From positions 237,126 through 301,125 of the forward strand of contig NZ_JAGGNV010000003.1 in the NCBI RefSeq assembly GCF_018614955.1: a DNA stretch of 64,000 nucleotides. The letters are read 5' to 3'. The DNA is from Variovorax paradoxus (lineage in GTDB: Bacteria > Pseudomonadota > Gammaproteobacteria > Burkholderiales > Burkholderiaceae_C). Below are positions 24,853 to 34,073 of this stretch, in pieces. The notes beneath the pieces were generated by a model. That model made no database searches and was not told the origin of the DNA. It saw only the letters and a program-made list of their open reading frames with translations. The translations under genes and the position numbers were made by a program. Each line of letters begins with the position of its first letter. The first letter of the stretch is position 1.

Positions 24853-26127
24853 TCAGGCCGCGGCCCACACGCGGTGCAGGCTGCCGGCCACGGCCAGCAA
24901 TTCGCGCTCGCGCTGCGCATGGCCGATCAGCTGCATGCCGATCGGCAACCCCTTCGGCCCGCGCAGGCCGGGCACGCCGACGCAGGGCGGGCCGAGCAGG
25001 GTCCAGATGCGGTTGAACACCGGATCGCCGGTCGCGGCCAGGCCCGCCGGTGCCTCGCCGGGTGCGGCGGGCACCAGCAGCGCATCGACATCGCGCATCA
25101 GCTGGGGCAGCAGGCGGCGGGCGATGGTGGCTTGCGCCAGCGCCTGTGCGTAGGCTTCGTCGCTGCAGTCGCGGCCGGTTTGCAGCAATGCGCCGAGGGC
25201 CGCGCTGAGCTGCTCTGGATGCCGGCGCCATTCGGTGTCGAGCTGACGCGCGGCCTCGTAGGCCATCACGGTTTTCTGCGCCTCCACCAATCCCGCGAGC
25301 GCGGCGGGCAGGACGACGTCGCGCAGCGTGACGCCGGCGGTGGCAGCGAGCTTCAGCGCCCGTTCGAAGGCCGCGGCGCCGCCGGCATCGATGGCCGGCC
25401 ACTCGTGGGTGCGGCAGACGCCGAGGCGGAGCGCGGCGGGCTCGAGCACCGGCAGCGGCGCGAAGGCCGTCCCGTTCATCGCGCAGCGCATCAGCTCCAG
25501 GTCGTCGGCGCTGCGTGCCAGCCAGCCCAAGGTGTCGAGCGAGGGCGAGAAGGGCTTGATGCCATCGAGGCTCGATGCGCCGAAGCCCGGCTTGAGCGCG
25601 AACACGCCGCAGAAGGAAGCGGGGCGGATCAGCGATCCCGCGGTCTGCGTGCCGAAGGCGATCGGCACCATGCCGTCGGCCACGGCGGCGGCCGAGCCGC
25701 TGGACGAGCCGCCGGGCGTATGGGCCGGGTTGCGCGGGTTGGCCGTGGGGCCGGGCGAGAAATAGGCGAACTCTGTGGTCACCGTCTTGCCGATCACGAC
25801 CGCGCCGGCCTCGCGCGCAAGCGCCACGCAAGCGGCATCGGCCGCGGGGCGGAAGCCCTCGTAGATCGGTGAGCCGTAGCGCGTGGGCATATCGGCGGTG
25901 GCGATGAGATCCTTGACGCCGATCGGCACGCCGCCCAGCAGACCGGGCCGGCCGCGCGCGTCCAGTGCGCGGGCCGCGCCGATGGCGCCCTCGGTGTCCA
26001 CGTGCTGCCAGGCGTGGATCAGCGGCTCGCGTTCGGCAATGCGCTCCAGCGCGGCACGGGCTGCGGCTTCGGCCGTCATCGTGCCTGCGGCCATGGCCTG
26101 GCGCAGGGCGACCGCGGTCAACCCCAT
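24853..26127 (-). CDS. Amidase-signature family hydrolase
   Basis: 424-residue amidase of the GatA/AtzF-like group. The Ser-cisSer-Lys triad is present: K72 in GVPIGVKDL, the serines of GGSSSGSAAAV (139-149), and the nucleophile S165 in GTQTAGSLIRP. The C-terminus is a plain amidase core with no extra domain. The ATG overlaps by one base the stop of the SAF-domain oxidoreductase gene (TGATG), so it is the last gene of a GntR-controlled four-gene operon. It probably cleaves an amide produced or released by the upstream enzymes. The substrate is unknown. Confidence 0.88.
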   Translation of the reverse strand: MGLTAVALRQAMAAGTMTAEAAARAALERIAEREPLIHAWQHVDTEGAIGAARALDARGRPGLLGGVPIGVKDLIATADMPTRYGSPIYEGFRPAADAACVALAREAGAVVIGKTVTTEFAYFSPGPTANPRNPAHTPGGSSSGSAAAVADGMVPIAFGTQTAGSLIRPASFCGVFALKPGFGASSLDGIKPFSPSLDTLGWLARSADDLELMRCAMNGTAFAPLPVLEPAALRLGVCRTHEWPAIDAGGAAAFERALKLAATAGVTLRDVVLPAALAGLVEAQKTVMAYEAARQLDTEWRRHPEQLSAALGALLQTGRDCSDEAYAQALAQATIARRLLPQLMRDVDALLVPAAPGEAPAGLAATGDPVFNRIWTLLGPPCVGVPGLRGPKGLPIGMQLIGHAQRERELLAVAGSLHRVWAAA

Positions 26128-27485
26128 CAGGCTGCCTTGGCCTGGGCCGGCGCGAACATCGATTCCATCTCGTGGCGGATCTTGTAGGCGTGGGTCGTGG
26201 TGTCCATCGCGACGTCGGCCCAGCAGAGGCTCTGGCCCTTCTTCACCGGCCGCACGAGCTTGATGTTGTGCGCGAGGCCCAGCGGCAGTCCGCCGATGCG
26301 CATCGAGCGTTCCGCCGGCAGCAGCTTGCCCCATACGGTGTAGCCGCCTTCGCCGTCGAGCGTCTCGCCCGCCGCGAGGTCGCGCTTGGCGGTCGCCACC
26401 ACGTCGGCGTTCCAGCAGCTCGCGACGCCGGTCGCCTCGCCGCGCAGCGCCACGCTCGCGACCGAGACGCCGACCTCCAGCCCGATCAGGTGCCAGCGCT
26501 TGTAGAGCGTGAAGTAGCGCCCGCTCGGATCGGTGTGCGCGTTGTATTCCTCGAAGCAATTTTTGATGTACTCGGTCTCGGCCTCGACCGTGACCCACAC
26601 GCCCATGCGGATGTCGTAGGGGATCTTGCGGCCGTCGGCCTCGAGCGAGGAGACGACCTCCACCATGCCCTTGCGTTCGAGCACGCCGCCTTCGCTCTTC
26701 GGCCGCGTGACGAAGGGGATGTCTTCCACGCTCGCCGGCGGATAGAGCAGGCCGTCGGAAGGCACGCCGAGGCCGGTGGCGTTGGCCACCGCGGCGCTTT
26801 CGATCGAGGGCTTGGAGCCGTCGAGAAAGCTGTTGAACATCTTCGGGTTGAGCCCGCCGCGCAGCGCCTGCTCGGGCGTGAGGCCGTAGTTGCCCCACAC
26901 GGTGTCGGGCGTCGATTCGCTGAAGTGCGGCAGCCACTTGTGGCCGCGCCCGGCCGCCACCACCGGAAAGCCGCAGGTGCGGGCCCAATCGACCAGGTCG
27001 CAGATCAGCGCCGGCTGGTCGCCGAAGGCGAGCGAATACACCACGCCCGCCTGCTGCGCGCGGCGCGCCAGCAGCGGGCCGCAGAAGGCATCGGCCTCGA
27101 CCGTGACATTGACCACGTGCTTGCCGTGCGCGAAGGCGTCGAGACAGTGGTCGACCGCGGCCACCGGATTGCCGGTGCACTCGACCACGATGTCGATCGA
27201 GGGCTCGCGCGTCACGGCCTGCCAGTCCTCGGTGATCCAGGTGCTGCCGGTCTGCAGCGCTTCCTGCACCGAGCGGGCGGCGGCGCGATCCGGCTTCCAG
27301 CCGACGCGTTCGAGGTTGGTGCGCGCAGCGGCAGGCGAGAGATCGGCGATGGCGACCAGCTGGACGCCGGGGGTGCGCGGAATCTGCGCCAGGTACATGG
27401 AGCCGAACTTGCCGGCGCCGATCAGGCCGATGCGGATCGGCTTGCCGTCGGCTGCGCGCTGTTGGAGTCGGGTGTGGAGGCTCAT
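26127..27485 (-). CDS. NAD(P)-dependent oxidoreductase with C-terminal SAF domain
   Basis: 452 residues. An N-terminal Rossmann fold with IGLIGAGKFGSMYLAQI (about 18-34) resembles homoserine-dehydrogenase-type NAD(P)-binding domains. A conserved middle domain (VVECTGNP, VNVTVEADA) is followed by a C-terminal SAF-like domain (DLAAGETLDGEGG onward). Such SAF-dehydrogenases occur in sugar-acid and other carbon catabolic operons, with varied substrates. The start codon lies 4 bases after the dioxygenase stop, and the stop overlaps the amidase ATG, so it is an internal member of a tight operon. Reaction: probably oxidation of a hydroxy compound or a related NAD(P)-linked step; unproven. Confidence 0.8.
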   Translation of the reverse strand: MSLHTRLQQRAADGKPIRIGLIGAGKFGSMYLAQIPRTPGVQLVAIADLSPAAARTNLERVGWKPDRAAARSVQEALQTGSTWITEDWQAVTREPSIDIVVECTGNPVAAVDHCLDAFAHGKHVVNVTVEADAFCGPLLARRAQQAGVVYSLAFGDQPALICDLVDWARTCGFPVVAAGRGHKWLPHFSESTPDTVWGNYGLTPEQALRGGLNPKMFNSFLDGSKPSIESAAVANATGLGVPSDGLLYPPASVEDIPFVTRPKSEGGVLERKGMVEVVSSLEADGRKIPYDIRMGVWVTVEAETEYIKNCFEEYNAHTDPSGRYFTLYKRWHLIGLEVGVSVASVALRGEATGVASCWNADVVATAKRDLAAGETLDGEGGYTVWGKLLPAERSMRIGGLPLGLAHNIKLVRPVKKGQSLCWADVAMDTTTHAYKIRHEMESMFAPAQAKAA

Positions 27486-27489
27486 TGCT

Positions 27490-28395
27490 TCAGGCCGCCA
27501 CGGTGTCGATTTCTTCGAGCGAGGTGCGCAGGGCGCTCTCGGGCAGCCCGTTCTTCCACGGTACGTCGACCGGGTAGGGCTTCCGCAGGCAGTCGTCCGG
27601 CAGCATCTCGATCGGCGTGAAGTCGCGGTGCGCGATGTACTCGGGCCGCTTGAAGCGCCGGATGTGGTTGCTGACCGCGCACAGGCTCAGGTACACGGCC
27701 ACGCGGTTGAAGGGCGAGAGGTTGCTGCCCGAGGCATGCACGAGGCAGCTGTGGAACAGGATCATCGAACCGGCGGGGCCCTTGGGCGAGACGATGCCGC
27801 CCCCGACGTGGCGGCCCGCCGCGTCGTAATGCCCTTTGCCACCGGCGCGATCAACCAATTGGCGGATCAGGTCGTTGTCGACGGTCCAGAGCGGATAGCT
27901 GGTGGTCGTGAGGTCGTGCTTGGCCTCCACCACGCCTTTCACATGGCTGCCGGGAATGAACATCAGCGGGCCGTTGTGCTCGTTCACATCGTCGAGAAAG
28001 ATAGCGACGTTCATCGCGCGCTCGGTGGGCATCAGGTCGTCGTTGAGCCAGGTGCCGTAGTCCTGGTGCCATTGCCAGACGTCGCCCTCGAAGGCCATCT
28101 TGCCGTTGATCTTGAACTGGTGCATGTAGACCTGTTCCTCGAACAGATCGCTCACCGGGCCCACCATGCGCGGATGGCGCGCGAGGCGCGCGAAGGGCTC
28201 GCTGATCAGGTGCGCGGCGAAATTGGTGCGCACGGCGTCCGAGCCTTTCTCGCGCACGTTGAAGGCCTCGCGCCGGCTGTAAAGATCGGGCACTGCGTCG
28301 GTCAGCACCTTGGTCTCTTCGGGCGAGAAGTGGCCGGGGAAGAAGAGGTAGCCGTCGCGCTCGAACTGCGCGCGCTGCTCGGGGGTGAGTCTCAT
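27490..28395 (-). CDS. Phytanoyl-CoA dioxygenase family (EctD-like) Fe(II)/2-oxoglutarate oxygenase
   Basis: 301-residue non-heme iron oxygenase that should hydroxylate its substrate using O2 and 2-oxoglutarate. The facial triad is visible: H110 and D112 in WQWHQDYGTW and H220 in LVHASGSN. An arginine at 231 probably binds 2-oxoglutarate. The stretch EHNGPLMFIPGSH closely recalls ectoine hydroxylase EctD and its relatives, but no ectoine genes are nearby. The ATG overlaps the gntR stop (ATGA). It is followed by a dehydrogenase and an amidase. A hydroxylation-oxidation-amide hydrolysis route for an unknown nitrogenous compound is a fair inference. Confidence 0.88.
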   Translation of the reverse strand: MRLTPEQRAQFERDGYLFFPGHFSPEETKVLTDAVPDLYSRREAFNVREKGSDAVRTNFAAHLISEPFARLARHPRMVGPVSDLFEEQVYMHQFKINGKMAFEGDVWQWHQDYGTWLNDDLMPTERAMNVAIFLDDVNEHNGPLMFIPGSHVKGVVEAKHDLTTTSYPLWTVDNDLIRQLVDRAGGKGHYDAAGRHVGGGIVSPKGPAGSMILFHSCLVHASGSNLSPFNRVAVYLSLCAVSNHIRRFKRPEYIAHRDFTPIEMLPDDCLRKPYPVDVPWKNGLPESALRTSLEEIDTVAA

Positions 28396-29081
28396 GCGGT
28401 ATCTCCTGCTTGGGTGTGGGCGGAAAGACGTTCGGCCAGCCGCATGCCGAGGGTTCGGCTGGCCTGCGCGCCGTGCTCCTCGCTGAGGCGTGCGGCGGTA
28501 TCGGCATCGCCGGCCGCGATGGCGCGGGCGATCGCCTCGTGCTCGTCCCACAGCGACTCGCGCTGCGGCACGGACTGCAGCACCGCGCCCATCGCACGGC
28601 GCAGGTGGCGCCAGTGCTGGTCGGCGCTTTGCGCGATCAGCGGGTTGCCGGATGCGACGTAGATGGCATGGTGAAAAGCCATGTCGGCATCGATCGTGGC
28701 CTCGACACTGCGGCCGCGCGCGGCACGGCGGCCGCGCTCGATGAGCTTGGGATCGATCTTGAAGCGCTGCTCGGCCGCGAGCCGCGCCGCCAGCACGTCG
28801 AGCGCGCCGCGCACCTGGTAGACCTTGGCGGTCCATTCGGCATCGAGCGGCGCGACCAGCAGGCCGCGGCCCGGCGCGTCGAGCACGAAGCCGTCTTTCT
28901 TCAAGAGGCGCAGCGCCTGCAGCACCGGCTGGCGCGAGACCGCCAGGCGCCTGGCCAGGTCTTCCTGCGTGATGCGCTCGCCGGGCGCCAGCGAGCCGCC
29001 GCTGATGGCGTCGAGCAGCGCGCGGTAGACCTGCTCGACGAGGTCGGGGGCGGCGGCGATCTGGACGAGCTGGGCGGGCAT
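28392..29081 (-). CDS. GntR-family regulator (FCD domain)
   Basis: 229-residue repressor of the FadR/FCD class. The N-terminal winged helix (about 12-75) has the pattern GERITQEDLARRLAVSRQPV. The C-terminal FCD domain contains the metal- and ligand-binding residues (DADMAFHHAIYVAS and later histidines). It is the first gene of the operon and overlaps the dioxygenase start, so it regulates its own operon. A perfect TCTGTATACAGA palindrome lies 18 bases before its start codon and is the likely operator. The ligand is probably the pathway's substrate or intermediate. Confidence 0.9.
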   Translation of the reverse strand: MPAQLVQIAAAPDLVEQVYRALLDAISGGSLAPGERITQEDLARRLAVSRQPVLQALRLLKKDGFVLDAPGRGLLVAPLDAEWTAKVYQVRGALDVLAARLAAEQRFKIDPKLIERGRRAARGRSVEATIDADMAFHHAIYVASGNPLIAQSADQHWRHLRRAMGAVLQSVPQRESLWDEHEAIARAIAAGDADTAARLSEEHGAQASRTLGMRLAERLSAHTQAGDTA

Positions 29082-29099
29082 CGGGTGGGTGATCTGAAC

Positions 29100-29111
29100 T
29101 CTGTATACAGA
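29100..29111 (-). promoter_or_regulatory. Probable GntR operator
   Basis: TCTGTATACAGA is a perfect 12-base palindrome just before the gntR gene. FCD-type GntR regulators often bind sites with a TGTATACA-like core. Its position over the promoter-proximal region suggests autorepression of the gntR-dioxygenase-dehydrogenase-amidase operon. Confidence 0.6.
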
Positions 29112-29200
29112 ATACGATCACTCCGGCCCAGGCGACATTGGGGTTTGTGCCCGGTGGGTGCGTCGTGAGGATGAACCCGCGCGCGTGACCTCAGCTCGCT

Positions 29201-29836
29201 TCACCCGTGGCCATGCCCCGTGAGATAGGCCGCCAGAAGCGCGAAGGCCTCCGGCGCAGCCGTCCTCATGGTGAACGAACCCGAGGGCTGAAGAATGGCG
29301 CGATGACCGATGGCCTCCAGGACGGTTTCGGTCACCACCGCAGCCACTGCGGGATCGAGGCCATCGCGCAGTTCGCCCTTGCGCTCCACCAGGAAACTCT
29401 CCAGCCGCTTCGTGATCCGGCGGCTGGTGTCCATCGCTTTGCCGAGGCGGCCGACGCGAGGCACTTGCTCGTTCAGGATCTTGTGCAGCTTGGGATCGAG
29501 GCGGTGCGCGGCGAATACCGCGGCAATCACCGCTTGAAGCCCGTCGTGGATCGATGCGACAGAGGGCGCGGACAGCGCCGTGTCGAACATGGCGACGACA
29601 TCGTCCGCATGCCGTTCGATCAGCGCGGCGACCACGGACTCCTTGTTGGGGAAGTACTGGTAGAGAGATCCGATGCTGACGCCCGCCCGTTCCGCCATCC
29701 GCGAGGTGGTCGCTTTTTCATAACCGAGTTCGATCAGAACCTGAGCGCCGGCTGTCAGCACGGCCTCGACCGTGTGCTGTGAGCGCGCCTGGCGCGGCAT
29801 TTTTCGAGGGGAGTTTTGAAGGTCTCGCGAGGGCAT
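29201..29836 (-). CDS. TetR-family regulator of the adjacent MFS exporter
   Basis: 211 residues. The N-terminal helix-turn-helix (about 25-65) reads GYEKATTSRMAERAGVSIGSLYQYFPNKESV. The C-terminal ligand domain is of the broad AcrR-like type. ATG 29836 is chosen because TGGAG precedes it at 7 bases. An earlier ATG-like start at 29881 would overlap the operator. It is divergent from an MFS gene, with a perfect inverted repeat (ATGTGAAG/CTTCACAT) in the 78-base gap. The standard reading is repression of the exporter and itself until a toxic ligand is bound. Confidence 0.88.
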   Translation of the reverse strand: MPSRDLQNSPRKMPRQARSQHTVEAVLTAGAQVLIELGYEKATTSRMAERAGVSIGSLYQYFPNKESVVAALIERHADDVVAMFDTALSAPSVASIHDGLQAVIAAVFAAHRLDPKLHKILNEQVPRVGRLGKAMDTSRRITKRLESFLVERKGELRDGLDPAVAAVVTETVLEAIGHRAILQPSGSFTMRTAAPEAFALLAAYLTGHGHG

Positions 29837-29863
29837 GCGACGCTCCAGGAATGCGAATAGCGA

Positions 29864-29883
29864 ATGTGAAGGAATCTTCACAT
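29864..29883. promoter_or_regulatory. TetR-type operator between tetR and the MFS gene
   Basis: ATGTGAAG and CTTCACAT are perfect 8-bp inverted copies separated by GAAT. The site is centred in the divergent gap, 28 bases from the tetR start codon and 31 from the MFS start codon. It is the only palindrome in the gap, and its length suits a TetR dimer. Confidence 0.7.
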
Positions 29884-29914
29884 ACTTTCAGCTCATTCGT
29901 ATCGATCCCATTCC

Positions 29915-31126
29915 ATGAGCTCGCGCCCTGTCAAATCGTTCGTGTTCCTCACCGTCACCCTTTCGGTGCTGGCCTCCGCTGCCATCCTCCCCGTGCTCGC
30001 GCCGCTGATCCGGTCGCTTCAACTGTCGCCGAGCGAAGGCGGCTGGATGCTTTCCATCGGCTCCCTGCTGATGGCGATTTCGGCACCGTCGTGGGGAAGC
30101 GCAGCGGACCGTTTCGGCCGCGGCCGGGTGATGCTTTTCGGCTTCGGTGGCATGTTCCTGGCGTATGTGGTTTTCGTCCTGACCGTGCAGTGCGGCCTGG
30201 CGACTTGCGTGACGGGAGTCGGCGTTCTGGCCTCGGTCAGCGCGGCGCGCGCGCTCCTCGGCGCGTTTCTGCCATCGATACCCGCGGCGGCACAGGCATT
30301 GATGGCCGACCACACCTCGGACGACGAAAGAAGCGCTGGCATGGCGCTGATCGGCGCGGCCAACGGTGCTGGACTGGTGTTGGGCCCGGCGCTGGGCGGG
30401 CTCGCGTCGCTCGGCGGCTTGCTGTGGCCGCTGTTCCTCGCATGCGCCCTGAGCTTTGTCGCGACGGTCTACGTGGCAGCCAAGGCGCCGCCGCCGATCC
30501 CCTCCGCTGCCAGCGCGCGTGAAGGCGACCCGGGCACCAGGATGAATTGGCATGTGGGACGGTGGCTGCTCGCCAGCACGCTGACCTGGTTCGCGATTGT
30601 GTCCGTGCAGATCGCCGTCGGCTTCTACTTCCAGGAGCGCCTTCGATTGACGAATGCCCAGGCCGCACAGCAGATCGCCATTGCGCTGACGCTCGTCGGT
30701 GCGTCGCTGTTCGCATCCCAAGTCCTTCAGGCCCGCTGGCTTCGTTGGCAGCCGAAAAGGCTTCTGGCGTTCGGGGCCGCGCTGTGGATCGTCGGGACGC
30801 TGGTGCTGCTTTTCACTGCGAATGCCCCGGCGTACTTTCTGGCGTATGCATTGCTCGGCGCGGGCGCGGGCTTCCTCCTGCCCGGCGCGTTGGCGGGGGC
30901 TTCACTCGCGGTCGCCGCGGATCGTCAAGGCTCCGTCGCCGGACTGTCCGCGGCGACGCAGGGCATCGCCTTCGTCATCGGGCCCGTCGTCAGCACGTGG
31001 CTCTACGAGCAAGACGCTTCGGCCCCTCTTTGGTGTCTTGTAGTCACGATGCTGGTTCTGGTCGTTCTTGCCGTGGCGCCGGCGAGGCTCGCGCCCGGCA
31101 TGCGCGGAAGCACAGGCCAGACTTGA
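29915..31126 (+). CDS. MFS drug-efflux transporter
   Basis: 403 residues, 12 predicted membrane helices. The signature [15 protein letters not shown] lies after helix 2, and the motif-C-like [19 protein letters not shown] in helix 5 is typical of drug:proton antiporters. The ATG at 29915 begins [12 protein letters not shown]. It is divergent from a TetR gene with an operator between, a classic inducible efflux unit. The drug class cannot be told from sequence. Its end is 13 bases from the convergent ABC ATPase stop. Confidence 0.85.
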   Translation: MSSRPVKSFVFLTVTLSVLASAAILPVLAPLIRSLQLSPSEGGWMLSIGSLLMAISAPSWGSAADRFGRGRVMLFGFGGMFLAYVVFVLTVQCGLATCVTGVGVLASVSAARALLGAFLPSIPAAAQALMADHTSDDERSAGMALIGAANGAGLVLGPALGGLASLGGLLWPLFLACALSFVATVYVAAKAPPPIPSAASAREGDPGTRMNWHVGRWLLASTLTWFAIVSVQIAVGFYFQERLRLTNAQAAQQIAIALTLVGASLFASQVLQARWLRWQPKRLLAFGAALWIVGTLVLLFTANAPAYFLAYALLGAGAGFLLPGALAGASLAVAADRQGSVAGLSAATQGIAFVIGPVVSTWLYEQDASAPLWCLVVTMLVLVVLAVAPARLAPGMRGSTGQT

Positions 31127-31139
31127 GCCCGGCGCGGGT

Positions 31140-31787
31140 TCAGGGCCGGATGCCGCTCGCGCTCAAGTGCAGCACGCGGTCCGCACGCGCCGCGGCTGCC
31201 TCGGAATGCGTCACCAGCACCAGCGAAGCGCCGTGCTCGCGCGTCTGCGCCAGGAGCACGTCCATCACCTTCGCGGCGGTCGTCGGGTCGAGATTGCCGG
31301 TCGGCTCGTCGGCCAATAGCAGCGCCGGCCGGTGCACCAGCGCACGCGCGATGGCCACGCGCTGCAGCTGGCCGCCGCTCAGCTGCTGGGGCAGGCGCTC
31401 GCCGAGACCGCCCAGCCCGACCGCGTCGAGCATGTGCGCCACGCGCGCCGGATCGGGTTGCTTCAGCAGCATCAGCGGCAGCGCGACGTTCTGCGCCACA
31501 TCCAGGTGCGGCAGCACATGGAAGGCCTGGAACACGAAGCCGACATGCTTGCGGCGCCACAGCGCGCGCGCCTCGGCATCGAGCGCGCCGATGTCGATGC
31601 CGTCGTGCACGACAGTGCCGGCGTCCCAGCTGTCGAGTCCGGCCATGCAGTTGAGCAGTGTCGACTTGCCGACGCCCGATTCGCCGACGACGGCGACGAA
31701 CTCGCCCGGCGCGACTTCGAGCGAGACCTGCTCGAACACGGTCGCGTCGCCGTAGCGCTTGGCCAGCTCGCTGATCCGCAGCGTCAT
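31140..31787 (-). CDS. ABC transporter ATP-binding protein (LolD-like)
   Basis: 215-residue ATPase of the LolD/MacB class. Walker A is GESGVGKST (about 35-43), the signature is [14 protein letters not shown], Walker B is [10 protein letters not shown], and the switch is VLVTHS. Such proteins power FtsX-type permeases that move lipoproteins or drugs. No permease is adjacent. The only FtsX-type permease in the window is at 6909-9440, some 22 kb away and also without an ATPase. Its ATG overlaps the miaA stop (ATGA), so it is translationally coupled to a tRNA-modification gene, which is probably only a positional link. Confidence 0.9.
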   Translation of the reverse strand: MTLRISELAKRYGDATVFEQVSLEVAPGEFVAVVGESGVGKSTLLNCMAGLDSWDAGTVVHDGIDIGALDAEARALWRRKHVGFVFQAFHVLPHLDVAQNVALPLMLLKQPDPARVAHMLDAVGLGGLGERLPQQLSGGQLQRVAIARALVHRPALLLADEPTGNLDPTTAAKVMDVLLAQTREHGASLVLVTHSEAAAARADRVLHLSASGIRP

Positions 31788-32791
31788 GCGATCTCGCACA
31801 CCTGCTGCACGATGCGCTCCGCTGCATCGGGCGCCTCGGCCGCGATCACGCGGCGCTCGGGCATGCTGCGCAGCCAGGTGATCTGGCGCTTGGCCAGTTG
31901 GCGCGTCGCAGCGATGCCGCGTTCCCGCAGTTCGGTCATGGGAAAGAGGCCGTCCAGCGCCTCCCAGGCCTGGCGATAGCCGACGCTGCGCATCGAGGGC
32001 AGCTCGGGCGCGAGATCGCCGCGCGCGCGCAGGGCCCGCACCTCGTCGAGGAAGCCGCCCGCGAGCATCGCGTCGAAGCGTTCGGCGATGCGATGGTGCA
32101 GCCAGGCGCGCTCGGTGGGCTCGAGCGAGAAGAGCGCGATCGGCGGCATTCCGCCCGATCCCTGCTCGGCGTGGAAGCTGGCCATGGTGCGGCCGCTTGC
32201 CAGCCACACCTCCAGCGCGCGCTGGATGCGCTGGCTGTCGTTGGGCGCGAGCCGCGCAGCGGTGACGGCATCGACTTCGGCCAACCTGGCATGCATCGCG
32301 GGCCAGCCGAGCGCCGCGGCTTCGGATTCGAGCTGCCGCCGCACGGCAGGGTCGGCCGCGGGCATGGCATCGATGCCCTCGGCCAGCGCCTTGAAGTAGA
32401 GCATGGTGCCGCCCACCAGCAGCGGCAGCCGGCCGCGCGTGCGGATCTCGGCGATGAGGCGCGTGGCGTCGTCGACGAAGGCCGCGGCGCTGTAGGGCTC
32501 GCGCGGGTCGCGGATATCGATCAGGTGATGCGGTACCTCGGCGCGCTCGGCGGGCGTGGGCTTGGCGGTGCCGATGTCCATGCCGCGGTAGACCAGCGCC
32601 GAATCGACGCTGACGATCTCGACCGGCCGCGCGCGCGCGATCGCGAGCGCGGCCTCGGTCTTGCCCGACGCGGTAGGCCCCGCTAGCGCGACATAACTTG
32701 CCCCCACGCTCGGCACTGGCGTGTGCTCGCTGCCCCCCGAGGGGGCGCTCGCGCCTCGGGGCGGCCCAGCGGCGCTCGGCTCAATGCCCAT
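31784..32791 (-). CDS. miaA: tRNA dimethylallyltransferase (MiaA)
   Basis: Adds a dimethylallyl group to A37 of tRNAs that read codons starting with U. The P-loop [13 protein letters not shown] begins at about residue 38 and is followed by [16 protein letters not shown] and a conserved [13 protein letters not shown]. Length is 335 residues from the ATG at 32791, which overlaps the MFS stop. The first ~25 residues ([11 protein letters not shown]) are encoded by a G/C-rich palindromic repeat and are not family sequence. GTG codons at 32716 or 32707 would give a normal N-terminus, so the true start is uncertain. The ATPase gene follows with an ATGA overlap. Confidence 0.93.
   Translation of the reverse strand: MGIEPSAAGPPRGASAPSGGSEHTPVPSVGASYVALAGPTASGKTEAALAIARARPVEIVSVDSALVYRGMDIGTAKPTPAERAEVPHHLIDIRDPREPYSAAAFVDDATRLIAEIRTRGRLPLLVGGTMLYFKALAEGIDAMPAADPAVRRQLESEAAALGWPAMHARLAEVDAVTAARLAPNDSQRIQRALEVWLASGRTMASFHAEQGSGGMPPIALFSLEPTERAWLHHRIAERFDAMLAGGFLDEVRALRARGDLAPELPSMRSVGYRQAWEALDGLFPMTELRERGIAATRQLAKRQITWLRSMPERRVIAAEAPDAAERIVQQVCEIA
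32735..32761. repeat. REP-like G/C palindrome at the 5' end of miaA
   Basis: CCCCGAGG (32735-32742) pairs perfectly with CCTCGGGG (32754-32761) around an 11-base G/C loop. In Variovorax-like genomes a similar palindrome recurs between genes; that is from memory. Here it lies between the Bcr/CflA stop and the conserved part of miaA and is read in frame as [11 protein letters not shown]. There is no T-run, so it is not a plain terminator. Confidence 0.5.
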
Positions 32792-34028
32792 GCGCCTCGC
32801 CGTACTTGCGCACCAGCGTCCAAGCGATCAGCGCGATGCACACGCTCCAGAACCACATGCCAAGCGCGAGCGGCAGCACGGTGCCGTCCATGCGCGCGCC
32901 GAGCCAGCCGCCGATGCCGAAGGCCGCCAGCATCATCAGAAAGCCGTTGAGCGCCGAGGCCGCGCCGGCGGCCTGCGGAAAGGGGCCGACCGCGCCGGTC
33001 TGGCCGCAGGGCTGGTGCACGCCGTGCGCCAGCATGATCAGCGTGAGCGGCGCCACGATGGCGGCGACCGAGTGCACGCCGGCCAGCGCGAGCAGGCCCA
33101 TCGCGCTGCCGCCGGCCAGCGAGAGGAGCGACGCGCGCGCCACGCTGCCGCGCACGCCGTAGCGCCGCAGCCAGCGCCGGCAGACGAAGGTGCCTGCGAT
33201 GTAGGCGAGCGAGCTCCACAGCATCACCAGGCCGTACTGCGTCTTCGTGAGGCCGAGCACCTGGATGAAGACGAAGGACGAGGCGGCGAGGAAGGTGAAG
33301 AGCAGGCCATAGGCCGCCGTCGTGAGCGCCGAAAAGGCGAGGAAGGTGGGATTGCGCAGCACCATCGCCCAGGTGGCCGCGAGGATGCCGAGGCGCAGGG
33401 CATCGGGGTTGCGGCGCACTAGCGTTTCGCCGAAGCGCAGCGCGATCAGCGCGAGCGTGACGGCGCCGAAGAGAGCCGGCACCAGCAGCGCGATGCGCCA
33501 GCCGAACAGGTCGGACACCAAGCCGCCCAAGGGGGCGCACAGGCAGGCGATCACGCCGAGTCCGGTGAGCGCGCGCGACATGACGCGTGCGCCGTCGGCC
33601 GGCTGGTAGAGGTCGCGCACGATCGCGCGCGCTGCCATCACCGCCGCACCCATCGCCGCGCCCTGCAGCGTGCGCCAGACGATCAGCAGCTCGATCGACG
33701 GTGCGACCGCGCCGCCGAGGCTCGCCGCCACATAGCCGGCGAGGCCCCACAGCAGCACGGGCCGCCGGCCGAAGCGGTCGGACAGCGGCCCGAACACGAG
33801 CTGCGCGCAGCCGAAGGCCAGCAGCAGTGCGCTCAGCGTGAGCTGCGCCTGCGACATGCGCGCGCCGAAGCCGCTGGTCAGGGCCGGGAGCGCAGGCAGG
33901 TAGAGATCGGTGGTGACGGGCTGGATGCCCAGCAGCAAGGCCAGCGTGAGCACGACCAGCGCGGGCGACATGACCGTGGCACGCGGCGCGGTTTGCGAGA
34001 GGGCCGGTGCGTCGGGAGGGGGCGGCAT
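32781..34028 (-). CDS. Bcr/CflA-family MFS exporter
   Basis: 415 residues, 12 membrane helices. It has the family features [15 protein letters not shown] in helix 1 and the loop [16 protein letters not shown]. Helix 4-5 has the motif [19 protein letters not shown]. Bcr/CflA proteins export drugs or small metabolites such as bicyclomycin or cysteine. ATG 34028 is used; ATG 33971 would remove 19 poorly conserved residues. Its stop overlaps the annotated miaA ATG, so these genes may share a transcript. The substrate is unknown. Confidence 0.88.
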   Translation of the reverse strand: MPPPPDAPALSQTAPRATVMSPALVVLTLALLLGIQPVTTDLYLPALPALTSGFGARMSQAQLTLSALLLAFGCAQLVFGPLSDRFGRRPVLLWGLAGYVAASLGGAVAPSIELLIVWRTLQGAAMGAAVMAARAIVRDLYQPADGARVMSRALTGLGVIACLCAPLGGLVSDLFGWRIALLVPALFGAVTLALIALRFGETLVRRNPDALRLGILAATWAMVLRNPTFLAFSALTTAAYGLLFTFLAASSFVFIQVLGLTKTQYGLVMLWSSLAYIAGTFVCRRWLRRYGVRGSVARASLLSLAGGSAMGLLALAGVHSVAAIVAPLTLIMLAHGVHQPCGQTGAVGPFPQAAGAASALNGFLMMLAAFGIGGWLGARMDGTVLPLALGMWFWSVCIALIAWTLVRKYGEAHGH

Positions 34029-34073
34029 GCGCCCAAGGGTAACAAAGCCGGCGCGGCGGGCGCCGGCGGTGAT

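Noticed and set aside
32735..32761. G/C palindrome as an intrinsic terminator
   Set aside because: There is no T-run on either strand and it lies inside the annotated miaA frame.
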